From: Verrucomicrobiales bacterium
GTDB taxonomy: Bacteria > Verrucomicrobiota > Verrucomicrobiia > Limisphaerales > UBA1100
Assembly (NCBI GenBank): GCA_002718935.1
Contig: PBFV01000014.1
Coordinates: 8,993-16,260 of the forward strand
DNA: 7,268 bases
Reading direction: 5' to 3'
Position numbers and translations under genes: made by a program. This document shows, piece by piece, positions 1-6,697 of this stretch. The number at the start of each line of letters is the position of its first letter. Position 1 is the stretch's first letter. Under the pieces are notes generated by a model. It made no database searches. It was given only the letters and a program-made list of their open reading frames with translations, and had not been told where the DNA came from.

Positions 1-855
1 TTCTCGCAGTCGCACTTGGTTGGCGGATTGGACGCCCGATTCGGTGATCAGCCTGCCGCTGGTCTCCACTACGTCACTCACCTGGCTGTCGATTAGGCAG
101 CGGATGATAAAGTAGCGGCGGCATTCGTCCGCAAGTTCACCGTGTTCCGCGCGCACTTGTGCGTCGCCATCGTGCCACAGCCGTACGTTCTTTCGCAGTT
201 CGTCTTCCGACAACAATCCCGCGTCGATCCCGTCGTCAAGGTCGTGGCTGTAGTAGGTAATCTCGTCAGCCAGATTGGCCACCTGTGCCTCCAGTGAACT
301 TGATTTTGCATCAAACCCGTCACGCTTGCTCGGGTGGTCGTAGGCCGTGTAGTGCTTCACCAGTCCCTCGCGGGTTTCCCATGTCAGGTTAAGCCCGTTA
401 AAACCTGGATACTTTTGTTCCAGCACCTCTACAATGCGCAGGCTTTGCCGGTTATGTTCGAAGCCGCCGTGATCGCGCATCAACTCGTTCAATGCCGCTT
501 CGCCCTTGTGCCCGAACGGCGAGTGCCCTAGGTCGTGTGCCAGCGCGATGGCCTCCGCCAAGTCTTCGTTCAACCCGAGCGCGCGTGTGATGTTGCGCGA
601 CACAGCGGCTACTTCCATTGTGTGCGTCAGGCGCGTGCGCAGATGGTCACCCGTGCCGTTTAAAAAAACCTGCGTTTTGTATTCCAACCGCCGGAACGCG
701 CGCGAATGGATCACGCGGTCGCGATCACGTTGGTAATGCGTCCGCCATTGGTGTGGTTCTTCTGGGTGTTCCCTGCCGCTCGTGTCCGCGCTGAGCTGTG
801 CGAAGGGGGAAAGTGTGAGGCGCTCGTTTTCCTCCAGCTGTGCGCGGGTGAACAT
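1..855 (-). CDS. dgt: dGTP triphosphohydrolase-like HD-domain protein (3' end cut by window edge)
   Basis: Cytosolic metal-dependent enzyme of the Dgt family, which hydrolyses dGTP (and in many homologues other dNTPs) to the deoxynucleoside and triphosphate, helping set the dNTP pool. The 285 visible codons run open to the window edge, so the C-terminal part is missing. Visible motifs: RAFRRLEYKTQV at residues 52-63, the metal-binding set H78 (RLTHTMEV), H107-D108 (ALAHDLGHSPFGHKGEA) and D197 (ANLADEITYYSHDLDDG), and GGFEHNRQSLRI at 130-141. These are the HD-superfamily signature in the usual Dgt order. The ATG at 853-855 is the first start codon before the conserved LSPFAQLSADTSGR-type N-terminus; no convincing Shine-Dalgarno sequence precedes it. 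It follows ispH by 50 nt on the same strand with no obvious terminator between, so cotranscription is likely. Family assignment is firm; the true substrate cannot be told from sequence. Confidence 0.93.
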   Translation of the reverse strand, partial: MFTRAQLEENERLTLSPFAQLSADTSGREHPEEPHQWRTHYQRDRDRVIHSRAFRRLEYKTQVFLNGTGDHLRTRLTHTMEVAAVSRNITRALGLNEDLAEAIALAHDLGHSPFGHKGEAALNELMRDHGGFEHNRQSLRIVEVLEQKYPGFNGLNLTWETREGLVKHYTAYDHPSKRDGFDAKSSSLEAQVANLADEITYYSHDLDDGIDAGLLSEDELRKNVRLWHDGDAQVRAEHGELADECRRYFIIRCLIDSQVSDVVETSGRLITESGVQSANQVRLRE

Positions 856-905
856 TGTTGAAGTGAATCAAGGGATAGTGTCGGGCCAGTGTGACTAATT
901 GCCAG

Positions 906-2138
906 CTACTCTCCCGAAAGAAATTCCTCCGCCGAAGTCCCTCGCAGTTCCAGCAGTCGGCAGATCACGTCTTCGATCAGGTTGTTCGGACAAGACGCTC
1001 CGGCTGTGACGCCCACCGTCAGTGTTCCCTCTGGTAGCCAGTCGCGCGTTTCCTCCACCTCATGCGTGTGCTGGTTCCAGTGTCGGATAAGCGCCGTGTC
1101 CACCATCTCGGCCGCGTTTTTGATGAAGAATGTGGGGAGCACGCTTTCGCCCATCTCCGCCAAGTGCGAGGTGTTTGAGGAATTGTATCCGCCGATTACC
1201 AGCAGCAGGTCCATCGGCTTTTGCAAAAGCACGCCCAATGCGTCCTGCCGGTCTTGCGTGGCGCCGCAAATGGTGTCGAAAAACCGGAAATGTTCGCCCA
1301 CCTTTTCCGCGCCGTACCGCCGCTCGATTGCCGCCTTGATGCGCCGTTGCACTTCCTCTGTTTCCCCGCGCATCATCGTGGTCTGATTCGCCACACCCAC
1401 CGCTCGCAAGTGCTTGTCCGGGTCAAACCCCTCTGAGTATGCGCCCTTGAATTTTTCCAGAAACTCCTCGCGGTCACCGCCGTTCTCGATATACCCGCAA
1501 ACGTAATCCGTCTCTTCCAGTGTTAATACCACGAGGTAATGGCCGTTCTTGGCCGTCGCCTGGCTGCTGGTGGCCATGGTTTCCTCATGGTACGCCTTGC
1601 CGTGGATGATGCTGGTGACCTCTTCCTTGGCGTAGTTGCGCACGCGTTTCCACACGCTCATCACGTCGCCGCAGGTAGTGTCGACAAACTGGCAGCCTTT
1701 CGCCTCGAGTTTTTCGCGGATACCCACCTCGGTTCCAAAGGCGGGGATGATGACGATGTCGTCCTCGCCCAAGTCGTCGATGTCCGCCGCCTTGTTGGGT
1801 CCGGAAAGAAACCGAATTCCCATGTCGCGAATCTGATCGTTGACCTCTGGGTTGTGGATGATCTCGCCGAGGATATATAGGGGTTTGTCGGGGAACACCT
1901 TCAGTGCGGCATAAGCGAGGTCGATGCAGCGTTCCACGCCGTAGCAAAAGCCGAACTCCTTGGCCAGCTTGATGGTCATCCGGCCTTTGCGGCTGGTCAC
2001 CTCGCCAGCGACGCGCAGTTGCTCAACGAGGTCGCTGCGGTAATGCGACATCACCTGCGCCTTCACCTGCTCCATCACGTCCGGTCGGCGGAGGTTGATG
2101 CGTTTGGGCTTCGGCTTGCTGGGTGTATCGGTTGGCAC
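906..2138 (-). CDS. ispH: 4-hydroxy-3-methylbut-2-enyl diphosphate reductase, long form
   Basis: Iron-sulfur enzyme (IspH/LytB) that catalyses the last step of the MEP pathway, reducing HMBPP to IPP and DMAPP in the cytosol. The three cluster cysteines are C65 (EFGFCYGVER), C156 (VDTTCGDVM) and C291 (DTICGATQDRQDA). Substrate-binding counterparts are visible: H95 (IIHNPEVND), H184-E185 (AYHEETMATSS), T253/T254 (NQTTMMRGE), S320-S321-N322 (GGYNSSNTSHLAEM) and S382 (TAGASCPNNL). At 410 residues it is the long type seen in cyanobacteria, plants and some other phyla, not the roughly 315-residue E. coli type. It has about 50 extra N-terminal residues rich in Lys/Arg and Pro, plus internal insertions. 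The start is GTG at 2136-2138; an in-frame TAA lies ten codons earlier and no other usual start intervenes, though internal ATGs at codons 22 and 30 are possible. No strong ribosome site is seen. It follows argF by 44 nt on the same strand and probably belongs to the same transcript. Confidence 0.96.
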   Translation of the reverse strand: MPTDTPSKPKPKRINLRRPDVMEQVKAQVMSHYRSDLVEQLRVAGEVTSRKGRMTIKLAKEFGFCYGVERCIDLAYAALKVFPDKPLYILGEIIHNPEVNDQIRDMGIRFLSGPNKAADIDDLGEDDIVIIPAFGTEVGIREKLEAKGCQFVDTTCGDVMSVWKRVRNYAKEEVTSIIHGKAYHEETMATSSQATAKNGHYLVVLTLEETDYVCGYIENGGDREEFLEKFKGAYSEGFDPDKHLRAVGVANQTTMMRGETEEVQRRIKAAIERRYGAEKVGEHFRFFDTICGATQDRQDALGVLLQKPMDLLLVIGGYNSSNTSHLAEMGESVLPTFFIKNAAEMVDTALIRHWNQHTHEVEETRDWLPEGTLTVGVTAGASCPNNLIEDVICRLLELRGTSAEEFLSGE

Positions 2139-2182
2139 GGGGTTACTTTCGCACAGCGATGATTATGGGTCGAGCCGATTCC

Positions 2183-3079
2183 CTACTGGATCAGCCAGTT
2201 GATAATCGCCTTCTGCGCATGTAGGCGGTTTTCGGCTTGGGTGAAGATGGTGTCGGCGTGGGTCTCGAGGGTTGGTTCATCGATCTCTTTGCCGCGGTAG
2301 GCAGGAAGGCAGTGCATGACGAGGGCGCCTTCATTGGCTCGGTCAACGAGGGCTTCATTGATTTGATAACCGGCAAAGTCCTGCTCGCGTTGGGCTGCCT
2401 CAGCTTCCATGCCCATGGAAACCCACACGTCGGTGTACAACAGGTCGGCACCCTCCGCAGCGGCGTTGCAGTCTTCAGTGACACTTATGTTTCCGCCGGC
2501 CTTGGCGACGAGATCAGGGCAGGGTTGGTGGGCCTTTGGCGCAGCAATGCGCAGTTCAAATCCAAGTTTGCCGGCTGCCCAAATCCAGCTAATGGGCACG
2601 TTGCAAGCGCCGTCGCCAATGAAGGTGACGACCTTGCCGGCGATGGGGCCCCGCGCTTCTTGGAAGGTGAAAATATCCGTGATGATCTGGCAGGGATGCT
2701 CGGCATCAGTCAGAGCGTTGATGGTCGGGATGCCGGAGTGATGCGCGAAATCCTCCACGTCGCTCTGCGCGTAGGTGCGGATGACAGCGCCGTGCACCAT
2801 GCGGCCGAGCACGCGGGCGGTGTCCTGGATGGGTTCGCCGCGGCCGAGCTGGAGGTCATTGGCATTGAGAAACATCACGCCGCCGCCCAGTTCGCGGATG
2901 CCAGTCTCGAACGACACGCGTGTGCGGGTGGAGGACTTGGTGAAGATCATCGCCCACGTCTGGCCGGCGAGCGGTTGGTGCTGGCTGTCGCCACGCTGCG
3001 CTTTGATGACCGTGGCGTTTTCCAGAATGGTCTCGATGGAGGCGGAGTCCATCGACTCGATGCTTAACAGGTGTTTCAT
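2183..3079 (-). CDS. argF: Ornithine carbamoyltransferase
   Basis: Cytosolic transferase that joins carbamoyl phosphate and ornithine to make citrulline and phosphate in arginine synthesis. Its 298 residues match the usual length of about 300. In order: the carbamoyl-phosphate loop SSTRTR at 49-54, LGRGEPIQDTARVLGR at 78-93, the HPCQ motif at 128-131, GDGACNVPISW at 155-165 in the nucleotide-fold-like ornithine domain, DVWVSMG at 217-223, and the HCLP signature at 256-259 with C257. HCLP and the LGRGE segment favour ornithine as substrate over aspartate; N-acetyl- or N-succinylornithine enzymes are less likely, since ArgJ upstream provides free ornithine. The GDG segment reads GDGACNV where GDGNNV is typical, one residue longer. 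The ATG at 3077-3079 overlaps the TGA of argD by four bases (ATGA), so translation is probably coupled. Stop is TAG at 2183-2185. Confidence 0.96.
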   Translation of the reverse strand: MKHLLSIESMDSASIETILENATVIKAQRGDSQHQPLAGQTWAMIFTKSSTRTRVSFETGIRELGGGVMFLNANDLQLGRGEPIQDTARVLGRMVHGAVIRTYAQSDVEDFAHHSGIPTINALTDAEHPCQIITDIFTFQEARGPIAGKVVTFIGDGACNVPISWIWAAGKLGFELRIAAPKAHQPCPDLVAKAGGNISVTEDCNAAAEGADLLYTDVWVSMGMEAEAAQREQDFAGYQINEALVDRANEGALVMHCLPAYRGKEIDEPTLETHADTIFTQAENRLHAQKAIINWLIQ

Positions 3080-4317
3080 GATGCGAGTTCCTTGATGACG
3101 CCCTCGATGATGGCGAGGCCTTCATCGGCGTCGGATTGCGAAAGATTCAATGGCGGCAGCAGCCGAAAGACACGCGCGCCGGCGGGGATGGTGAGCAGTC
3201 CGGCATCGTGCAGGCGCTCGACGATTTGCACGGAGGCCGGCCGCTTGCTCTCGGCAAAGGCGGGGATGTCTTCAGTCAGCTCGATGCCGATCATCAGGCC
3301 AAGCCCGCGCACTTCCTTCAAAATAGCAGGATGAGCAGCGATCAGGTTTTGGATTTGTTGCACCAAATGGCTGCCGAGCGAAACAGCGTGTTTAGCAAGG
3401 CCATCTCGCTCGATGATTTCCAGCGTCTTGAGTGCATGCACGCAGACGAGCGGCGTGCCGCCGAAGGTTGTGCCGTGCGTGCCGGGGCCGAGCACATCCT
3501 GCAATGGTTCGCTGGCCCAGATGGCGCCCATCGGCAGTCCGGCGGCGAGGCTCTTGGCCATCGAGCAGGCATCCGGCGCGAAGTCCGGATGATTGGCCAT
3601 GATGGTTTGCCAACCAAAAAAGTTGCCAGTGCGGAAATGGCCGCACTGAACTTCGTCCAGTAGCAGCAGCAAGTTGCGTTCGTCGCACAATTCGCGCAGG
3701 CCGAGCAGGTACTCAGGCGTGGCGCAGTGGATGCCGCTTTCGCCTTGGATCGGCTCCACGAGAATGGCGCCGGTCGCAGGCGTGATGGCCTCGCGCGTGG
3801 TTTTGAGGTCACCGTAAGGCACTTGCCGGAAGCCTTCCACGGCAGGCGCAAATCCTTCCTTTACCTTTTGCTGGCCGGTCGCGGCAATGCCCGCCAATGT
3901 CCGCCCGTGGAATGAACCCTGCGTCGTGAGGATTTCAAACTTCCCCTCCTCGTGGCCGCGAAGTCGGGTGAGTTTGTAGAGCGCTTCATTGGCTTCCGCG
4001 CCGCTATTGCAGAAAAAGACTTTGCCACTACCGCCGGCAAGCGCCACGAGTTTCTCGGCGAGCAGCCCTTGCGGCTCGGTGTAATACAGGTTGGAAACAT
4101 GCGTGAGTTTGCTCGCCTGCTCGGTCAATGCCGCGGCTAGTTCAGGATGCCCATGGCCTAGACAGGCGGTGGCAATGCCCGAGCCCAGATCAAGCAGCCG
4201 ACGGCCATCGGCCGTGTGCACGTGACAGCCTTCGCCATGCGTGATGGCAACCGGGAATCGCCCGTAAGTAGGGATCACGTGAGTGTCGATGCGTTGCTGG
4301 ATGCCTGAGTCGCTCAT
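3076..4317 (-). CDS. argD: Acetylornithine aminotransferase
   Basis: PLP-dependent class III aminotransferase that converts N-acetylglutamate 5-semialdehyde and glutamate to N2-acetylornithine and 2-oxoglutarate in the cytosol; many homologues also accept succinyl-diaminopimelate pathway substrates. The 413-residue product has SGAEANE at 105-111 (cofactor phosphate binding), SFHGRT at 135-140, the cofactor-pyridine aspartate D221 in DEVQCG, and the Schiff-base lysine K255 in SMAKSLAAGLPMGA. THGTTFGGTPLVC at 280-292 is the usual phosphate-contact segment. The motif normally read as GxGRTG is CGHFRTG here. The reading frame is open well upstream into argB, but the real start is ATG at 4315-4317, where homology begins (MSDSG...); it overlaps the argB stop as ATGA. 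The 3' end overlaps argF the same way. The specific acetylornithine role is inferred from the operon; by sequence alone other class III aminotransferases would be possible. Confidence 0.95.
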   Translation of the reverse strand: MSDSGIQQRIDTHVIPTYGRFPVAITHGEGCHVHTADGRRLLDLGSGIATACLGHGHPELAAALTEQASKLTHVSNLYYTEPQGLLAEKLVALAGGSGKVFFCNSGAEANEALYKLTRLRGHEEGKFEILTTQGSFHGRTLAGIAATGQQKVKEGFAPAVEGFRQVPYGDLKTTREAITPATGAILVEPIQGESGIHCATPEYLLGLRELCDERNLLLLLDEVQCGHFRTGNFFGWQTIMANHPDFAPDACSMAKSLAAGLPMGAIWASEPLQDVLGPGTHGTTFGGTPLVCVHALKTLEIIERDGLAKHAVSLGSHLVQQIQNLIAAHPAILKEVRGLGLMIGIELTEDIPAFAESKRPASVQIVERLHDAGLLTIPAGARVFRLLPPLNLSQSDADEGLAIIEGVIKELAS

Positions 4318-5174
4318 TTTACAATCTCCGTGCCGACGCCTTTGTCGGTGAAAATTTCCAACAACACGGCGTGGTTGATCCGGCCGTCCACGAAGGACAC
4401 CTTGTCCACGCCTGCGTGAATGGCGGCGGTGGCACTGTCGACCTTTGGAATCATGCCGCTGGCAATGATGCCGGACTGCTTCAGCTCGTCGACCTCGGCA
4501 ATGTCGAGGTGCGGGATCACCGATTCTGCATCGGCGGGGTCGCGCAACAAGCCGGGCACGTCGCTCATGAACACCAACCGCTTGGCGGTCAGTGCGATGG
4601 CGGCCTGTGCGGCGGCCACGTCGGCGTTGCAGTTGTAGATTTGCCCGTCGGCATCGCGCGCGGTAGGGGAAATTACCGGCGTGATGCCCTGCGAGATGCA
4701 TTCCTCCAGCGGCCCGGTTTTCACCGCAGTTACTTCGCCGACAAAGCCGTAGTCCTCGCCATCGGGAGCGTGGCGTGTGCAGGAAAAAATATCCGTGCCG
4801 GCAAAGCCCTTGGCCACGCCGCCGAGTGAGTTGATCATTTCAACAATCTCGGCATTGATTTCAGTCGAGAGCACGTGGTCGACCACTGCCACGGAGTCAG
4901 CATCTGTGTAGCGCAGCCCATTGACGAAGCGCGTTTCAATGCCGGCTTTCTCCAGTGCGCGGCTGATGCGTTTGCCGCCACCGTGGACGACCACCGGATT
5001 AATCTCCACGGCTTCAAGGAAAACCACATCCCGCGCGACACCATTGCGCACGGCGTCATCCGGGCTATCCATGAAACTGCCGCCATACTTGACGACGAAG
5101 GTCGCTCCGGAGAACCGTTGGATGTACGGCAACGCTTCAAGCAGTGTGTCGGCTTTGGAGATGAGTTCCTGCAT
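4314..5174 (-). CDS. argB: N-acetylglutamate kinase, arginine-sensitive type
   Basis: Amino-acid kinase family enzyme that phosphorylates N-acetyl-L-glutamate with ATP, the controlled second step of arginine synthesis, in the cytosol. Visible in the 286 residues: VVKYGGSFM with K29, the HGGGK glycine loop at 64-68, TRFVNGLRYTDADS at 81-94, the N-acetylglutamate-binding NCNAD at 181-185, MSDVPGLL at 203-210, and GMIPKVDSA with K244 at 240-248. The N-terminal helix segment LLEALPYIQRFSG (11-23) and the C-terminal LLEIFTDKGVGTEI (271-284) are the features that in the literature mark the hexameric, arginine-inhibited enzymes, as opposed to the short arginine-insensitive E. coli type. This fits a cyclic pathway using ArgJ. 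The start is ATG at 5172-5174, one base after the argJ stop, with GGAGG inside the end of argJ as ribosome site. Its stop overlaps the argD start. Confidence 0.96.
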   Translation of the reverse strand: MQELISKADTLLEALPYIQRFSGATFVVKYGGSFMDSPDDAVRNGVARDVVFLEAVEINPVVVHGGGKRISRALEKAGIETRFVNGLRYTDADSVAVVDHVLSTEINAEIVEMINSLGGVAKGFAGTDIFSCTRHAPDGEDYGFVGEVTAVKTGPLEECISQGITPVISPTARDADGQIYNCNADVAAAQAAIALTAKRLVFMSDVPGLLRDPADAESVIPHLDIAEVDELKQSGIIASGMIPKVDSATAAIHAGVDKVSFVDGRINHAVLLEIFTDKGVGTEIVK

Positions 5175-5175
5175 G

Positions 5176-6492
5176 TCAGCCTCCGAGCGATGCGGGATCG
5201 CTGATGTCGCCCTTGTTAAAGTCCACGTATTCTTCAGTCAGGTCAGCCGCGTAAAGCGTGGCTTGGCCGTTGCCGAGGTTGAGATTGATGTGCAGGTCAA
5301 ATTCCGCAGGCGCGACGGCGGCGCATAGCGTGTCGAAAGACGTCCGCGTGGGCCGACCTTTCTTGAGCGAGGAAGTGAGCTTCTTTGCGCCGGGTGCGCT
5401 GTAGGCGATGTCGACTTTTTCCTCGACCACCTTCGCGGGCGAATAGCCGAGTGCATCGATGATCCTGCCCCAGTTGGGGTCGCCGCCATTCCAGCTGGTC
5501 TTGACCAACGCACTGTTGCCCACTGCACGGGCTGCGGCATCGGCGTCCTTTTGTGTTTTGGCTCCTTTCACCCGCACGGTGACCAGTCGGGTTACGCCTT
5601 CACCATCGCGCGCGATCATCTTGGCCAACTCAAGGCAAACATGATTGAGCGCAGCCTGAAACGTCTTTAAATCCTTCGAACTGAGCTTGTCGTTTCCGGC
5701 GAGGCCATTGGCGAGAATGAGCACGGTATCGTTGGTGCTCATGTCGCCGTCGACGGTGATGCAGTTGAAACTGTTGGCGACCGCCTCACGCAGACATTTG
5801 CGCAATGTGCCAGCGGGGATTTTTGCATCAGTTGTCAGGTACGCGAGCATCGTCGCGTGCAGGGGAAGGCTGGCCGGACGCGCGCCGGTGGGGCTCATGC
5901 CGGGCTGGATCATGCCCGCACCCTTGGCAATCCCCCCAATCCGCACCGTTTGAACGCCGAGCTTACATTCCACGGCAATCTCCTTGGGCCGCGTGTCGCT
6001 GGTCATGATTGCCTCGGCCGCGTTATGCGCGGCACTGGGTGAATCATCCAGTTCCTTAACGATCTGTGCGATGCCCTTGCGGATATTTGGCATCGGCAGT
6101 TCCAGCCCAATGCGGCCCGTGCTGCCCACCAGTACCTCCGTCGGCTTGAGCAACAATTCTTCGGCCAACAGGGCGGTCATCTCCCGCGCATCCTTCAGCC
6201 CGCGTGGGCCGGTGCAGGCATTGGCGTTACCGGAATTGATCACCACTGCCTGCGCTTTGCCGTTAGCGATGTGCTCTACACACACCTTCACCGGCGCGGC
6301 GCAAATTTGGTTTGTCGTAAACATGCCTGCCGCTGTTGCTGGCACTTCGGAGACAATCAAAGCGAGGTCGCGCTTTTGGCCTTTATTGCTGCCTTTGCCC
6401 GTGCCAAGGCGTTTTACGTCACAAAACAACCCGGCCGCCAGGAAACCCTGCGGGGCAATAATGGAACCATTAATGGAACGAAATGACTTCAT
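5176..6492 (-). CDS. argJ: Bifunctional glutamate N-acetyltransferase / ornithine acetyltransferase
   Basis: N-terminal-nucleophile enzyme that moves the acetyl group from N-acetylornithine to glutamate, closing the arginine acetyl cycle; many members can also use acetyl-CoA. The precursor cleaves itself between an Ala and a Thr, and the Thr becomes the nucleophile. With the ATG at 6490-6492 the product has 438 residues. Seen: the N-terminal APQGFLAAG, INSGNANACTG, the oxyanion segment GSTGRIG, KGAGMIQPGM (190-199), the scissile A213-T214 in HATMLAYLTTDA, and SWNGGDPNWGRI near the C-terminus. Unusually, 13 residues separate PGM from ATML, which are normally adjacent. The C-terminus ends in DPASLGG rather than the common NAEYTT-like ending. 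An alternative TTG start at 6529-6531 would add 13 residues and has AAGG five bases upstream, whereas the ATG has no Shine-Dalgarno sequence, so the start is uncertain. First gene of the arg operon; argB begins 1 nt after its stop. Confidence 0.94.
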   Translation of the reverse strand: MKSFRSINGSIIAPQGFLAAGLFCDVKRLGTGKGSNKGQKRDLALIVSEVPATAAGMFTTNQICAAPVKVCVEHIANGKAQAVVINSGNANACTGPRGLKDAREMTALLAEELLLKPTEVLVGSTGRIGLELPMPNIRKGIAQIVKELDDSPSAAHNAAEAIMTSDTRPKEIAVECKLGVQTVRIGGIAKGAGMIQPGMSPTGARPASLPLHATMLAYLTTDAKIPAGTLRKCLREAVANSFNCITVDGDMSTNDTVLILANGLAGNDKLSSKDLKTFQAALNHVCLELAKMIARDGEGVTRLVTVRVKGAKTQKDADAAARAVGNSALVKTSWNGGDPNWGRIIDALGYSPAKVVEEKVDIAYSAPGAKKLTSSLKKGRPTRTSFDTLCAAVAPAEFDLHINLNLGNGQATLYAADLTEEYVDFNKGDISDPASLGG

Positions 6493-6598
6493 CTCGGGAA
6501 GGGTAGCGTCAGGAAAAGAAAAGAAACCCAACGCAGCCTTAACGGCTACGTCGACGAACGGATTTGTGTTTCGTCTTATGGGTCATGCGATCTGGGAA

Positions 6599-6626
6599 TT
6601 CATACAGGATGAGCTGTAAGTGTCAA
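6599..6626 (-). promoter_or_regulatory. Candidate sigma-70 type promoter of the arg operon
   Basis: Reading the minus strand, a perfect -35 hexamer TTGACA (6626-6621) is followed after 16 bases by TATGAA (6604-6599), which matches the TATAAT consensus at four of six positions and is preceded by TG. It lies just after the upstream terminator and about 107 bases before the argJ ATG, which is where an independent arg promoter is expected. No clear ArgR-type palindrome was found around it. The call rests on hexamer match and position only. Confidence 0.55.
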
Positions 6627-6652
6627 TGGTAATGGATATGCACTTCAAAATG

Positions 6653-6697
6653 AAAAAAGCCGCCCTTGAGATAAACCGAAGTTTACCGCAGGGCGGC
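6653..6697 (-). terminator. Intrinsic terminator ending the structured RNA
   Basis: In the minus-strand RNA an outer stem GCCGCCCU / AGGGCGGC (8 perfect pairs, 6690-6697 with 6659-6666) encloses a small internal loop and a second 7-pair stem (6681-6687 with 6670-6676, including one G-U pair) capped by a C(UUCG)G tetraloop. Six U follow at 6658-6653. Both stem and U tract are of classic Rho-independent form. It should stop transcription coming from the RNA region, and any read-through from the transporter gene, before the arg promoter. Confidence 0.9.

Noticed and set aside
2237..3067. A 276-codon open frame on the plus strand opposite argF.
   Set aside because: It lies wholly antisense to a well-conserved gene and has no recognisable domain; long antisense frames are expected in GC-rich coding DNA.
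4318..4701. An upstream extension of the argD frame by 128 codons.
   Set aside because: It overlaps argB in another frame, is Arg/His-rich without similarity to aminotransferases, and the conserved protein begins at the ATG overlapping the argB stop.
6560..6640. Possible ArgR operator around TATGAATTC near the arg promoter.
   Set aside because: Only a loose half-site resemblance; no paired imperfect palindromes of the ARG-box kind were found.
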